Positions 18,528 to 28,971 are shown, counted from the first letter of the stretch. The stretch: DNA of 64,000 bases from Parasphingorhabdus cellanae (GCF_017498565.1 NZ_CP071794.1:3648001-3712000); one strand, 5' to 3'. Numbers and translations are program-made. The notes: generated by a model from the letters alone, not told the origin.

Positions 18528-19379
18528 ATGACAAAAGAGATCTCCGTTGCAGCGCTGCAACTTTCATTGACCGGCAGCGACGTGGAAAACATACAAGCCG
18601 TCAGCGATCATGTTGCCAAGGCGGCGGAGCAGGGCGCACAAATCATATTGCCTCCGGAACTTTTTGCGGGACCTTATTTCTGCAAGACCGAAGATGAAGC
18701 GCTGTTCGCGCTGGCCAATCCCACGCACGAAAGCGCCTCGGTTCAGGCGATGCAAAAACTCGCAAAGCAGTTAAAGGTCGCAATCCCCACCAGCTTTTTC
18801 GAACGGGACGGCCAGCATTATTATAACAGCATCGCGATGATTGGCCCGCAGGGTGACGTCATGGGCGTCTATCGTAAAAGTCATATCCCCGATGGTCCGG
18901 GCTATGAGGAGAAATTCTATTTCCGTCCCGGCAATAGCGGCTTCAAAGTCTGGGACGTATTTGGAACGACCATCGGTGTCGGTATATGCTGGGACCAATG
19001 GTATCCCGAAACCGCGCGGGCGATGGCGTTGATGGGCGCAGAAATCTTGTTTTATCCGACCGCCATTGGTTCAGAGCCCTATGACGCAGACCTCGACACC
19101 AGCCCGATGTGGCGGCGCGCGATGCAAGGTCACGCGGTGAGCAACTGCATGCCGGTGATCGCCAGCAATCGTATCGGCGAGGAAGACGGGCAGGTTTTTT
19201 ACGGGCACAGTTTCATTGCCAATGAATGGGGTGATTTGGTGCTGGAATATGGCGCGGAAGAGAGCGGTGTACTGGTCTCTACTTTCGACCTCGAAAAGGC
19301 CCGAAAGCACCGTGCCGGAATGGGATTTTTCCGTGACCGCAGGCCAGAGCTTTATGGGCGGTTGATCGAGGATGTCTGA
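18528..19379 (+). CDS. aguB: N-carbamoylputrescine amidase
   Basis: A 283-residue nitrilase-superfamily amidase that splits N-carbamoylputrescine into putrescine, CO2 and ammonia. The Glu-Lys-Cys triad is visible: Glu44 in LPPELFAGPYF, Lys117 in YRKSHIPDGPGY and Cys154 in GVGICWDQWYPE. The motif HRAGMGFFRDRRPELYG near the end is typical of AguB. The ATG at 18528 is chosen; the in-frame upstream ATG at 18492 lies within the DUF3147 gene. Together with aguA (13715) it completes the agmatine-to-putrescine route. Confidence 0.94.
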   Translation: MTKEISVAALQLSLTGSDVENIQAVSDHVAKAAEQGAQIILPPELFAGPYFCKTEDEALFALANPTHESASVQAMQKLAKQLKVAIPTSFFERDGQHYYNSIAMIGPQGDVMGVYRKSHIPDGPGYEEKFYFRPGNSGFKVWDVFGTTIGVGICWDQWYPETARAMALMGAEILFYPTAIGSEPYDADLDTSPMWRRAMQGHAVSNCMPVIASNRIGEEDGQVFYGHSFIANEWGDLVLEYGAEESGVLVSTFDLEKARKHRAGMGFFRDRRPELYGRLIEDV

Positions 19380-19989
19380 TGACTGGGGCTATGGTCGTTG
19401 GATAGCTGGCTTTGCCGATTCTTCGCTTTCACCATATTTGGATCACAAACCTTGGGCGCTAACCGCAAATTGCGAAGCAGTTGTTATTGAGATGATCGAC
19501 GGGCTTTCGGGAGATTTTGCGATTGTTGGTGATATCGCGATCGCAAAGTCCGCAACTGTCGAGGACGGTGCTATAATAAAAGGCCCTGCGATCATTGGTC
19601 CCCGATCCTTTATTGCCAGTGGAGCATATATCAGGGACGGGTGTTGGATGCAGGCCGACAACATTATTGGTCCGGGATGTGAGCTCAAATCATCATTCCT
19701 TTTTGAGCACGCAAAGTTAGCTCATCTTAGTTTTGTCGGAGATACCGTCATGGGGCGGGCAGTCAATATCGAAGCCGGAGCAATGATTGCAAATTTCCGT
19801 AATGAAATGATCGATCCGAAAATCGTGATAAAGCACGAAGGCAAAACGATTGATACCGGCAGGACTAAATTTGGAGCATTGGTTGGTGACGACTGCCGAA
19901 TTGGTGCCAATGCCGTGATCGCTCCCGGAGCGCTTCTTGAGCGAAACACAATTGTGGAGCGTCTCAGTTTGGTGGATCAATCGCTCTAA
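19372..19989 (+). CDS. Left-handed beta-helix (hexapeptide repeat) protein
   Basis: A 205-residue protein. From about residue 48 it carries LpxA-type hexapeptide repeats (GDIAIAKSATVEDGAIIKG, AIIGPRSFIASGAYIRDG, DDCRIGANAVIAPGALL), as in GlmU and similar acyl- or nucleotidyl-sugar enzymes. A VNIEAGAMIANFRN stretch resembles the acetyltransferase region of GlmU-like proteins. The N-terminal 45 residues have no nucleotidyltransferase motif. It starts 8 bases inside aguB, so it is translated from the same transcript. The substrate is unknown; acetylation of a sugar or amine is only a guess. Confidence 0.78.
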   Translation: MSDDWGYGRWIAGFADSSLSPYLDHKPWALTANCEAVVIEMIDGLSGDFAIVGDIAIAKSATVEDGAIIKGPAIIGPRSFIASGAYIRDGCWMQADNIIGPGCELKSSFLFEHAKLAHLSFVGDTVMGRAVNIEAGAMIANFRNEMIDPKIVIKHEGKTIDTGRTKFGALVGDDCRIGANAVIAPGALLERNTIVERLSLVDQSL

Positions 19990-20632
19990 AGCCTGACGCC
20001 ATTTCAAACACAGCCTCGAACATTTCCGCCGTCAATCTTTTAGTATTCACATTATATCGGCTGCAATGATAGCTATCGATTAGGACGCGCCCATCGGGCA
20101 ACCTATGTTCCACGCCATGTCCGAATTTATATTCTGCCAACCTGCCACCTGTCATTCGGATCACGCTGTCATGAGCGATTTTCCCAAGGGCGAGTAAAAC
20201 CCGTAAGTTAGGCAGGGCGTCCAATGCCTTGACCATAAAAGGGCGGCAATTGTTGATCTCGGCGCCATTGGGTTTGTTCTCTGGCGGTAGGCATTTGACA
20301 GCATTAAGGATAATCGTGCCTTTCAATGTAACGCCATCATCAATGCTGGATTGAAACTTACCCTTTGAAAGTCCTGCCCTGTCGAGCGTAGCGAAGAGCA
20401 GATCGCCGGATGCATCACCGGTGAATGGGCGACCGGTCCGGTTTGCACCTTCCCTTCCGGGGGCAAGGCCGACAATTGCGAGCCAGGCATCGGGATCGCC
20501 GAAGGCCGGAACCGGGGCGTTCCACCAGTCAGGATGCTCTTTGCGGAGCGATTGGCGCAAACCAACCAATCGCGGACAACGGCGGCAGTTTTTCGGGGCC
20601 TCGGCAAAAGGAAGGGGGCTATGATCGCTCAT
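19964..20632 (-). CDS. Type 5 uracil-DNA glycosylase (UdgB-like)
   Basis: A 222-residue DNA-repair enzyme of the iron-sulfur uracil-DNA glycosylases. Four cysteines fit the 4Fe-4S cluster: Cys16 and Cys19 (NCRRC) and the pair in KCLPPENKPNGAEINNC. The active-site motif GLAPGREGANRTGRPF is the UdgB type (no catalytic Asp/Asn as in families 1 and 4). The second motif is HCSRYNVNTKRLT, where UdgB relatives usually have HPS. It excises uracil, and in this family other deaminated bases. It overlaps the end of the beta-helix gene by 26 bases, tail to tail. Confidence 0.87.
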   Translation of the reverse strand: MSDHSPLPFAEAPKNCRRCPRLVGLRQSLRKEHPDWWNAPVPAFGDPDAWLAIVGLAPGREGANRTGRPFTGDASGDLLFATLDRAGLSKGKFQSSIDDGVTLKGTIILNAVKCLPPENKPNGAEINNCRPFMVKALDALPNLRVLLALGKIAHDSVIRMTGGRLAEYKFGHGVEHRLPDGRVLIDSYHCSRYNVNTKRLTAEMFEAVFEMASGFRAIDPPN

Positions 20633-20697
20633 AACCCCCGCCTAAAAACATTTGGACATGACGTCCAGTAAAGGCCTGGAAAATTGGCCTTTAACAA

Positions 20698-21060
20698 TCA
20701 GTCTTTCAATTCTGCTGGTACGATACCGCCATTGGCCGCTATTTCTGACATCACGCGCTTGTGCAAAGCGATATTGTCTTCTGCTGACCCGCTATAGCTG
20801 GCGTTGCCCAATTCTTGGGCCAGTGCTTTGCGGTTTTCATAGCTCGCATCAATCTGGACCAGTTTCATCAGGTCAACAATAGACGTGCGCCAGTTCAGCT
20901 TGTCTGAGCCTGGGATATTGTCGAGGCGTGCTGCGACGTCCACTTCGGTGATGGCTGCACGTTGGGCCGGGGCCGCTTCAGCGGCTGGCGCTGCTGCCGG
21001 TTCGGCTGCCTTCGCTTCACCACCGAAAATCGCGTTTTTGATTTTTCCAAATATACTCAT
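20698..21060 (-). CDS. DUF3597 domain protein
   Basis: A 120-residue protein. A short N-terminus (MSIFGKIKNAIFG) is followed by an Ala/Pro/Glu-rich linker (about 14-40) and the conserved DUF3597 domain (about 45-118: VDVAARLDNIPG, LNWRTSIVDLMKLV, YENRKALAQELG). The family is small, soluble and uncharacterised; LysM-containing relatives exist but no LysM is seen here. The start at 21060 is supported by AAAGAGGAGC upstream; the longer frame to 21138 is rejected. Confidence 0.85.
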   Translation of the reverse strand: MSIFGKIKNAIFGGEAKAAEPAAAPAAEAAPAQRAAITEVDVAARLDNIPGSDKLNWRTSIVDLMKLVQIDASYENRKALAQELGNASYSGSAEDNIALHKRVMSEIAANGGIVPAELKD

Positions 21061-21294
21061 GCTTTGCTCCTCTTTAGCTGTGGGGCGTGTGAGTCTGCCC
21101 TTGCTTCCTTTCTTCGGTGTTACGTCGAGCGGAGTCAAATACCGGATGGCCTTTTTTTGCTACTCAGAGCTGCTCATGAGTGTAAACAATCGTAAACCTT
21201 TCATATCTGCCGTTTTGAGCATGAAAATCTGTTAGAGTGGAGAACCGAACACTAGAATCGATAGCAAGCCCTGCGGGGGTAAAGGAGACGGGTG

Positions 21295-21870
21295 ATGAGT
21301 ATTTTGGAGATATTGCAGCAATCGGGTGGCATTGAAACAATGGCACGCGAATTGGGTGTGAATGAGAGCGTCGCGCAAGCCGGAACCGCGGCTCTGCTGC
21401 CTTCCATTTTGGGCGGATTTAAAAAAACTACACAGGCACAACCCAGTGGTTTGGACGGACTGGGTGGTCTTTTAGGACAGCTGGGCGGCGGCGGACTGCT
21501 CGACAGCGTGTTGGGTTCGCAACCTACGCCAGTGAACCAAGGCAATGAAATTCTTGGCCAGATATTCGGATCAAAAGAAGTCAGCCGTACGGTTGCCGCT
21601 GGCGCAGAACAACAGACCGGCATCAGCAGTGACTTGCTCAAAAAGATGCTGCCCATAGTTGCAATGATGGTCGCTGGTTACATGGCGAAACAGGGTGGCG
21701 ATGAGTCCGGTAGTGGCGGCGGCATCGGTGGTCTAATCGGCGGATTGCTTGGCGGCGGCTCAAAAGCATCTTCTGGCGGTATCGGCGGATTGGCATCGCT
21801 GCTTGATCTTGATGGCGATGGTAACCCGCTTGATGACATTATCGGAATGGCCGGCAAGCTGACACGTTAA
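21295..21870 (+). CDS. DUF937 family protein with C-terminal DxDGDGNP motif
   Basis: A 191-residue protein. The first 60 residues (MSILEILQQSGGIETMARELGV, ALLPSILGGFKK) match DUF937/YidB-like proteins. The middle and C-terminal parts are rich in Gly and Leu (GGIGGLIGGLLGGGSK). The C-terminus reads LLDLDGDGNPLDDIIGMAG, a calcium-loop-like Asp/Gly motif. GGAGACGG lies just upstream of the ATG. The next gene ends in the same motif. The function is unknown. Confidence 0.8.
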   Translation: MSILEILQQSGGIETMARELGVNESVAQAGTAALLPSILGGFKKTTQAQPSGLDGLGGLLGQLGGGGLLDSVLGSQPTPVNQGNEILGQIFGSKEVSRTVAAGAEQQTGISSDLLKKMLPIVAMMVAGYMAKQGGDESGSGGGIGGLIGGLLGGGSKASSGGIGGLASLLDLDGDGNPLDDIIGMAGKLTR

Positions 21871-21894
21871 AATAATAAACGAAAGAGATGATCG

Positions 21895-22275
21895 ATGGGA
21901 CTTTTGGATAGCGCACTGGGCATGTTGCCCGACAACGTGAACCTAGACAGCTTGGCCGAAAAGGTAGGTATGTCAGCTGACGAGCTGAAATCCGGCGGTG
22001 AAGCCCTTTTTGCGAAACTGCAGGATGGCAGTGTGGACAAAGCGACTGCCATTAAAGAAGCAGCCGCTGAGGCAGGTGTTGACGCCGATAAACTTAAGGG
22101 CCTTATGCCTGCTATGGCCGAAAAAGCCGGCCTGGATGGCGAAGGCGGCCTGATGGAGAAACTCGGCGGTGAAGACGGTCTACTTAGCAAAGTTGGTGGC
22201 TTCCTGGACCGTGATGGCGACGGCAATCCGATCAACGACATCACCGATATGGCCAAGGGCTTTTTTAAGAAATAG
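21895..22275 (+). CDS. Small helical protein sharing the DxDGDGNP C-terminus
   Basis: A 126-residue acidic, mostly helical protein starting MGLLDSALGMLPDNVN. It has no signal peptide. The C-terminus FLDRDGDGNPINDITDMAKG matches the end of the preceding DUF937 protein. GAAAGAGATGATCG precedes the ATG. The 24-base gap suggests cotranscription with the upstream gene, and it converges with the NfeD gene (20-base gap). I do not recognise the N-terminal part and assign no function. Confidence 0.75.
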   Translation: MGLLDSALGMLPDNVNLDSLAEKVGMSADELKSGGEALFAKLQDGSVDKATAIKEAAAEAGVDADKLKGLMPAMAEKAGLDGEGGLMEKLGGEDGLLSKVGGFLDRDGDGNPINDITDMAKGFFKK

Positions 22276-22295
22276 ATCCCGCCGCTGCTGATAAA

Positions 22296-22763
22296 TTAAG
22301 TCAGTTCTTCCGGTATTTCTTCGAGTATTAAAATACCATTGGCGACGTCGATAATTCTCGCAGAGGATCCTTTTGCCAGTGCAGGACCTCTGGCTGACCA
22401 TTCGCTGTCACCGACTTTGACGCGGCCAGATGTTGCATTGATCGGTTTGACGACGGTTACCGTCATGCCGATTAACCGTGCGGCACGATCATTCAAAAGC
22501 GGGTCTTCGCTTTTCACCACATGAGTCAGATACCAACGGCGACCCAAAAATACTGAAGCGAGTGATAGCAGGCCGAATAAAGTGAACTGACCAGCAACCG
22601 TGATATCGATGAACATGGCGACAAACCCGGTAATGGCCGCCGCAGCAGCGAGCCAGATCAGGAACACGCCGGGCACCAATATTTCCCCAATGCCGAGCAG
22701 CAGCGCAATTATCAGCCAATGATAATGCGATTCCAGCCCCATGATCTGTTCGATGATATCCAT
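22296..22763 (-). CDS. NfeD family membrane protein, short form
   Basis: A 155-residue protein. Two to three membrane helices (about residues 15-75) are followed by a soluble OB-fold domain (about 90-150: LIGMTVTVVKPINATSGRVKVGDSEWSA). This is the short NfeD form without the N-terminal ClpP-like protease. NfeD proteins work with stomatin-like partners in membrane microdomains. The gene lies 2 bases after its SPFH partner in the same operon. Confidence 0.9.
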   Translation of the reverse strand: MDIIEQIMGLESHYHWLIIALLLGIGEILVPGVFLIWLAAAAAITGFVAMFIDITVAGQFTLFGLLSLASVFLGRRWYLTHVVKSEDPLLNDRAARLIGMTVTVVKPINATSGRVKVGDSEWSARGPALAKGSSARIIDVANGILILEEIPEELT

Positions 22764-22765
22764 GT

Positions 22766-23737
22766 CTAGTCGCCTTGTTGTTCAAACGGGCCTTTGCGGC
22801 GTGGCGGTGGAGGCGTAATGGCGCCGCCATTTTCACCCAGCGCCTCTTTGGCCAGTTCACCGATACCGCCCAATGTGCCGATGAGCTGTGTCGCCTCGAC
22901 CGGGAATAATATGGTTTTTGCGTTGGGAGAAGTTGCGAACTTCTCGACCGCTTTGACGTAATCCTGCGCGACGAAATAGTTTACTGCTTGCGCATTGCCG
23001 TCAGCAATGGCTTTGGAGACCATTTGGGTGGCTTTGGCTTCGGCTTCGGCTTCACGCTCGCGGGCTTCTGCATCCCGGAAAGCAGCCTCGCGGCGACCTT
23101 CTGCCTGCAAAATTTGCCCTTGTTTTTCACCTTCTGAACGAAGGATTTCGGAAGCGCGAGCACCTTCGGCATCCAGAATATTGGCCCGTTTCTCGCGCTC
23201 TGCTTTCATTTGCCGCGCCATGGCGTTGATTATATCCTGTGGTGGGCGAATATCTTTAATTTCCACACGAGTAATTTTCAGGCCCCATGGCGTGGTCGCA
23301 TCATCTATGACGGTCAGCAGGCGCCCGTTAATCTCATCACGCTTGGATAGTGTCTCATCCAGGTCCATCGAGCCCATCACGGTCCGCAAGTTGGTGGTCA
23401 CAAGGTTGAGAATAGCATTATAAAGATCATTCACTTCATAGGCAGCCTTCGGCGCATCCAATACCTGAAAGAAAACCACGCCATCGGTAGAGATCATCGC
23501 GTTATCTTTGGTGATGATTTCCTGACCCGGAATGTCCAGCACCTGCTCCATCATGTTGACCTTACGGCCGACGCGATAGAAAAACGCGGGAAAGAAGTTA
23601 AAGCCGGGCTTGGCGATGCTGGTGAAACGACCAAAATACTCAATCGTATATTGATAGCCTTGGCGAACAATCTTGATGCTCGCGCCAAGATATATGATCA
23701 CCAAAAGGAAAAAGAAAAATGCTGCCGTGAGTTCCAT
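22766..23737 (-). CDS. SPFH/stomatin-like membrane protein
   Basis: A 323-residue paraslipin-type protein. An N-terminal membrane hairpin (about residues 4-22) is followed by the SPFH/band-7 domain (about 25-185: QYTIEYFGRFTSIAKPG, PWGLKITRVEIKDI) and an Ala/Glu-rich coiled coil (about 190-260). The stomatin tail motif PVEATQLIGTLGGI follows, with a Pro-rich C-terminus. It forms oligomers organising membrane domains and pairs with the downstream NfeD gene. QmcA/HflK naming is possible, but the paired NfeD favours the stomatin group. Confidence 0.92.
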   Translation of the reverse strand: MELTAAFFFFLLVIIYLGASIKIVRQGYQYTIEYFGRFTSIAKPGFNFFPAFFYRVGRKVNMMEQVLDIPGQEIITKDNAMISTDGVVFFQVLDAPKAAYEVNDLYNAILNLVTTNLRTVMGSMDLDETLSKRDEINGRLLTVIDDATTPWGLKITRVEIKDIRPPQDIINAMARQMKAEREKRANILDAEGARASEILRSEGEKQGQILQAEGRREAAFRDAEAREREAEAEAKATQMVSKAIADGNAQAVNYFVAQDYVKAVEKFATSPNAKTILFPVEATQLIGTLGGIGELAKEALGENGGAITPPPPRRKGPFEQQGD

Positions 23738-23840
23738 CTGCTACGCCTTCCAACTTTATGTCCGAATATCATTGATTATTTGCGGTATAATGCCAAGAAA
23801 AAAGCGAATATTTCGCTCTGAAACAAGGTTACCATTTTCT

Positions 23841-25340
23841 ATGCGTTTTACCATTTGTGCTGTTGTATCTTTGCTCTTTTCGTCCGCAGTGCACGCTGAA
23901 GAAATTTCGGAAGCTGATTTACTGAACCATATCAAGATATTGGCCAGTGACGATTTTGGCGGGCGCAAACCCGGAACGGCGGGTGAAAATAAGACTGTCA
24001 ATTATATCGCGACAGAATGGCAGAAGGCGGGTCTGGTTCCCGCAACGGGGTCACCATCATGGTATTCACCCGTTGCCCTGGTAGAGCGGACCCCGCTGAA
24101 GCAAACGGTCGAATTGAAATATTCTGACGGCAAAAAGACGAAAACCGTTCGGATTGATGAGGATCAAATCATCCTGCGCGGTGCGATGCCGTTTGCCAAT
24201 CTGACCAACGTGCCGGTTGTCCATGTCGGTTATGGCAACTTATCGGTATCGGAAATGAAACCCGCGGTTTCTGGCAAAATTGCTCTGGTGAACCGTTCTT
24301 CGCTGCCAGGCGCAACTGATTTCCCGGCTTATAGCGTGCGCAAAGCCAATGTGATTGCAGCCGGTGCCGCGGGAGTGGTTACGGTGATTGGCAGTCAATC
24401 GCGCTTTAACCGCTTTGCCCGCCGGTTCGGCACCGAACGTACTGGTTTAGACCAGCCGGAGCAACATGCGGATGTTGAGGGAATTATCAGCGCTGCTGCT
24501 GCGGATAAGTTGCTTAGCAAAGCCCAGATAGATCCCAAGCAATTAGGTGAAGATGCAAAGTCCAAGACTTTTGGACCGATAGCCACAGGCATCTCTGCCA
24601 ATCTATCCATAGTAACGCAGGTCCGGCGCTTTGTGTCCCACAATGTGATCGGCAAGCTTCCCGGCCGCAAACCGGCCAATGGAGCGGTTCTGTTCTTGGG
24701 ACATTGGGACCATCTTGGCGAATGTCGCGGGGAAGGTGAGGCCGACCGCATTTGCAATGGTGCGGTGGATAACGCCAGCGGGATTGCATTGTTGATCGAG
24801 ACTGCCAAACGGTTGAACGCAGATCGGCTTGATCGGACCATCTATTTTCTTGCGACGACAGCTGAAGAGAGCGGGTTACTGGGTGCAAAAGCGTTTGTAG
24901 CGGAATCAACTTTTCCGCTGGATAAGTTAGTCGCGGTATTCAACGTCGACACCATAGCGTTGACGCCAAACGGCAAAAAAATCGCGGTTGTCGGGCGCGG
25001 GAAAACTGCAATTGATGATGATATCGAGAAGGTTGCAAAGGCGGAGGGCCGTGAAATTGATACCAGCGACAAAGCCAATGCCTTTGTCCGGCGGCAGGAC
25101 GGTTATGTATTTCTGGAAAAAAATATCCCTACGCTAATGATTACGAGCGCTTTTGCTGATCAAGAACTATTAAATGCCTATCTCAACGGGCGCTATCATG
25201 ATGCCGACGATGAGGTCGATGACCAGTTGCAATTGGGCGGCGCGGCTGATGATTCCAATTTCCATGTCGCATTGGGGCGGTATTTCGGCAGCCTTGAGAG
25301 CTATCCGACAAGTTCCGTACCGAATAATACTGGCGAATAA
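23841..25340 (+). CDS. M28-family zinc metallopeptidase, secreted
   Basis: A 499-residue protein. A Sec signal peptide (MRFTICAVVSLLFSSAVHA) precedes a conserved N-terminal region (ASDDFGGRKPGTAGENKTV), a PA-like domain and an M28 catalytic core. The metal ligands are LGHWDHLGEC, GAVDNASGIALL, TAEESGLLGA and FNVDTIA. An ATG at 23673 in the same frame overlaps the SPFH gene on the other strand and is rejected in favour of the signal-peptide start. It is related to the lipoprotein M28 peptidase at 12007 but lacks the lipobox, suggesting a soluble periplasmic enzyme. Confidence 0.88.
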   Translation: MRFTICAVVSLLFSSAVHAEEISEADLLNHIKILASDDFGGRKPGTAGENKTVNYIATEWQKAGLVPATGSPSWYSPVALVERTPLKQTVELKYSDGKKTKTVRIDEDQIILRGAMPFANLTNVPVVHVGYGNLSVSEMKPAVSGKIALVNRSSLPGATDFPAYSVRKANVIAAGAAGVVTVIGSQSRFNRFARRFGTERTGLDQPEQHADVEGIISAAAADKLLSKAQIDPKQLGEDAKSKTFGPIATGISANLSIVTQVRRFVSHNVIGKLPGRKPANGAVLFLGHWDHLGECRGEGEADRICNGAVDNASGIALLIETAKRLNADRLDRTIYFLATTAEESGLLGAKAFVAESTFPLDKLVAVFNVDTIALTPNGKKIAVVGRGKTAIDDDIEKVAKAEGREIDTSDKANAFVRRQDGYVFLEKNIPTLMITSAFADQELLNAYLNGRYHDADDEVDDQLQLGGAADDSNFHVALGRYFGSLESYPTSSVPNNTGE

Positions 25341-25352
25341 TATGATTACTGA

Positions 25353-26870
<1,518 letters not shown>

Positions 26871-26887
26871 GGTTTGAAAGGGCAAAG

Positions 26888-27160
26888 ATGATCGAAGTTT
26901 TTACACCTTATTTGCTGATATTTCTTAGCTGGAATGACCTCGACCCTGGGCCGACCATGCAAACGAAGCAAGAACTATATATCAGTCAGGAAATCTGCAT
27001 GAAGGCCGGTGCTGAGACTATGAAATTGGTTGAAAATGATCGCCGTGAACGCCTAAAGAGATTCAAGGTCGATCAGATCAAGACGGAAGCGAGTAAATTT
27101 TTCTGCGTTCCACATTTGGAATCGATTCAGAAATTCCGCCCACTACTGGACGATAATTGA
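26888..27160 (+). CDS. Hypothetical 90-residue protein
   Basis: A 90-residue protein with a hydrophobic N-terminal stretch (MIEVFTPYLLIFLSW), followed by a charged, probably helical middle (ETMKLVENDRRERLKRFKV). It has cysteines at about 37 and 73. The ATG lies 17 bases after guaB, and the stop overlaps the TTG start of the rRNA methyltransferase gene, which supports real translation. I do not recognise a family. Confidence 0.6.
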   Translation: MIEVFTPYLLIFLSWNDLDPGPTMQTKQELYISQEICMKAGAETMKLVENDRRERLKRFKVDQIKTEASKFFCVPHLESIQKFRPLLDDN

Positions 27161-28335
27161 CCCCATCGGCGCGCCTGCAAGCGGCCATTGAACTGCTTGA
27201 TGACATCATTGTCGCGGCACGGGATAACGGTGCGTCTGGAGATAATGTCGCGAAGAAATTTTTCAGGGCGCGTCGCTATGCCGGTTCGAAAGACCGCCGG
27301 GCGATACGAGAGCATGTTTATGCGGCGATCCGGCGGTTTGGTGATCGTCCCGAAAGTGGCCGTGCGGCGATAGTCGGGTTGGCAGCAGAACAGCCGGAGC
27401 TAAAAGCCTTGTTCGACGGCTCGTCTTATGGTCCGGCCGTACTGACAGACCAGGAACAGCAAGCCAGCGGCGAAGCCATACCCGCCTGGCTGCACAGTCA
27501 ATTCGCCACGCCAATCGATGGCGACGAGCAAACGGCACTATTTGATCGCGCGCCTCTGGATATAAGGCTCAATCCCAAAAAGGCCGATGCCGATACGATA
27601 GAATCGGCTTGGCCAGAAGTCGAAGCGTTACCAATGCCTTATGGCTATCGATTGCCGACGGGGACGAGCGTGGAGAATAGTGAACCCTATAACAGCGGCA
27701 AGATCGAGATCCAGGATTTGGGAAGTCAGGCTATTGTCGCCGCGTGTGTCACCAAGAAACCCAAATTCGTTTTGGATATGTGCGCAGGGGCCGGGGGAAA
27801 GACACTGGGGTTGGCGGCGCAATTATCTGACGACACCCGGATCATTGCGGCTGATACAGACCGCGGAAGACTAAGCCGGATCGAACCGCGTTTGCGCCGC
27901 TCCAGCACACGTAATGTTGAAACAATATTGCTATCACCGAATAAAGAGATCGAGGCGCTGGAAACTTTAAAAGGACAATGCGACCTAGTGCTGGTCGACG
28001 CGCCCTGCACAGGAACGGGCACATGGCGCCGAAACCCTGAACTGCGCTGGCGGATGACGCCCAAACGGCTCGATCAAACCGTCCAGTTACAGGCGCGATT
28101 GCTTGATCTGGCGAGTGCGTTGGTCGCGCCGGGCGGTAGGCTTGTTTATGCCGTTTGCTCCTTACTCGATGCCGAAGGCGGCGACCAAGCCGTGACTTTT
28201 CTCAAGAACCACCCGGATTGGCGGTATATAGAGGTTGATTTGCCGATTGGACGGCCATATCGTAAAGGAACTCTACTCACCCCGTATCAAGACGGAACAG
28301 ATGGCTTTTATTTCACCTGCCTTGAAAAATTGTGA
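27157..28335 (+). CDS. RsmB/NOP2-family rRNA cytosine-C5 methyltransferase
   Basis: A 392-residue SAM enzyme. The core motifs are LDMCAGAGGKTLGLAA (SAM site), VDAPCTGTGTWRRNPE (first conserved Cys) and YAVCSLLDAEG (catalytic Cys), as in RsmB-type m5C methyltransferases of 16S rRNA. The N-terminal region is shorter than the NusB-containing E. coli RsmB. The start appears to be TTG at 27157, overlapping the stop of the upstream small gene; no ATG lies close by in frame before conserved sequence. The exact rRNA position is not determinable. Confidence 0.88.
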   Translation: MTPSARLQAAIELLDDIIVAARDNGASGDNVAKKFFRARRYAGSKDRRAIREHVYAAIRRFGDRPESGRAAIVGLAAEQPELKALFDGSSYGPAVLTDQEQQASGEAIPAWLHSQFATPIDGDEQTALFDRAPLDIRLNPKKADADTIESAWPEVEALPMPYGYRLPTGTSVENSEPYNSGKIEIQDLGSQAIVAACVTKKPKFVLDMCAGAGGKTLGLAAQLSDDTRIIAADTDRGRLSRIEPRLRRSSTRNVETILLSPNKEIEALETLKGQCDLVLVDAPCTGTGTWRRNPELRWRMTPKRLDQTVQLQARLLDLASALVAPGGRLVYAVCSLLDAEGGDQAVTFLKNHPDWRYIEVDLPIGRPYRKGTLLTPYQDGTDGFYFTCLEKL

Positions 28336-28419
28336 TAGCAAATCGTGACGGACACCGTCATGTTCACCGAACGTGCAGGTGGCCCTGCTACAAAGCCTGA
28401 GTCTTTATTGGAGCTAATT

Positions 28420-28953
28420 ATGCGTTTTTCACCTGCTGCCCTGGCAATGTCTTTGGTTTTGGCGACTGTTTCCAGTGCCAGTTTCGGCCAATCGGCTGAT
28501 ATAGAAATCAAAGCACGTTCGGTTGCCTATATGGAGCAGGGCGCGGCGGCGCAAAAAGAAGGCAAGCTCGATCTTGCCACTGATCTGTATGAAACAGCCT
28601 TGGCGGTTGATCCGCGTAACGGTTCGGCGTTCATAGCGCTTGCCCAGATCGCGCGGGTTCAGAAACTGCCGGGTAAAGCGATCCGTTTCTATCGTGAAGC
28701 GTTGATCCTCGACCCCAATAACCTTGATGCTCTGGCCGGACAGGGTGAGGCGCTGGTGCAGCGCGGTGCGGTTGAAAAAGCGAAAATCAATCTCTCGCGG
28801 ATCGAAACATTGTGTCGGACCCGTTGCCCGCAAACAGCGCGCTTGTCATCGGTGATCAAGACATCTGAAAAAATGCCGGTCTTGTCAGCGCAAGCGGTAA
28901 CGCCGAAACCGAAAATTGGCGAAGACAAAGACGAAAAAGTGGCGCCTAACTAG
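28420..28953 (+). CDS. Secreted tetratricopeptide repeat protein
   Basis: A 177-residue protein. A signal peptide (MRFSPAALAMSLVLAT...SFG, then QSADIEI) precedes about three TPR units (about residues 35-135: AAQKEGKLDLATDLYETALAVDP, NGSAFIALAQIARVQ, AIRFYREALILDPNNLDAL). Two cysteines follow (ETLCRTRCPQT), then a Lys-rich tail. The start at 28420 is chosen for GGAGCTAATT upstream and the signal peptide. The role is unknown; TPR modules usually mediate protein binding in the periplasm. Confidence 0.8.
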   Translation: MRFSPAALAMSLVLATVSSASFGQSADIEIKARSVAYMEQGAAAQKEGKLDLATDLYETALAVDPRNGSAFIALAQIARVQKLPGKAIRFYREALILDPNNLDALAGQGEALVQRGAVEKAKINLSRIETLCRTRCPQTARLSSVIKTSEKMPVLSAQAVTPKPKIGEDKDEKVAPN

Positions 28954-28971
28954 TCGACCAGATCTTCCGGG

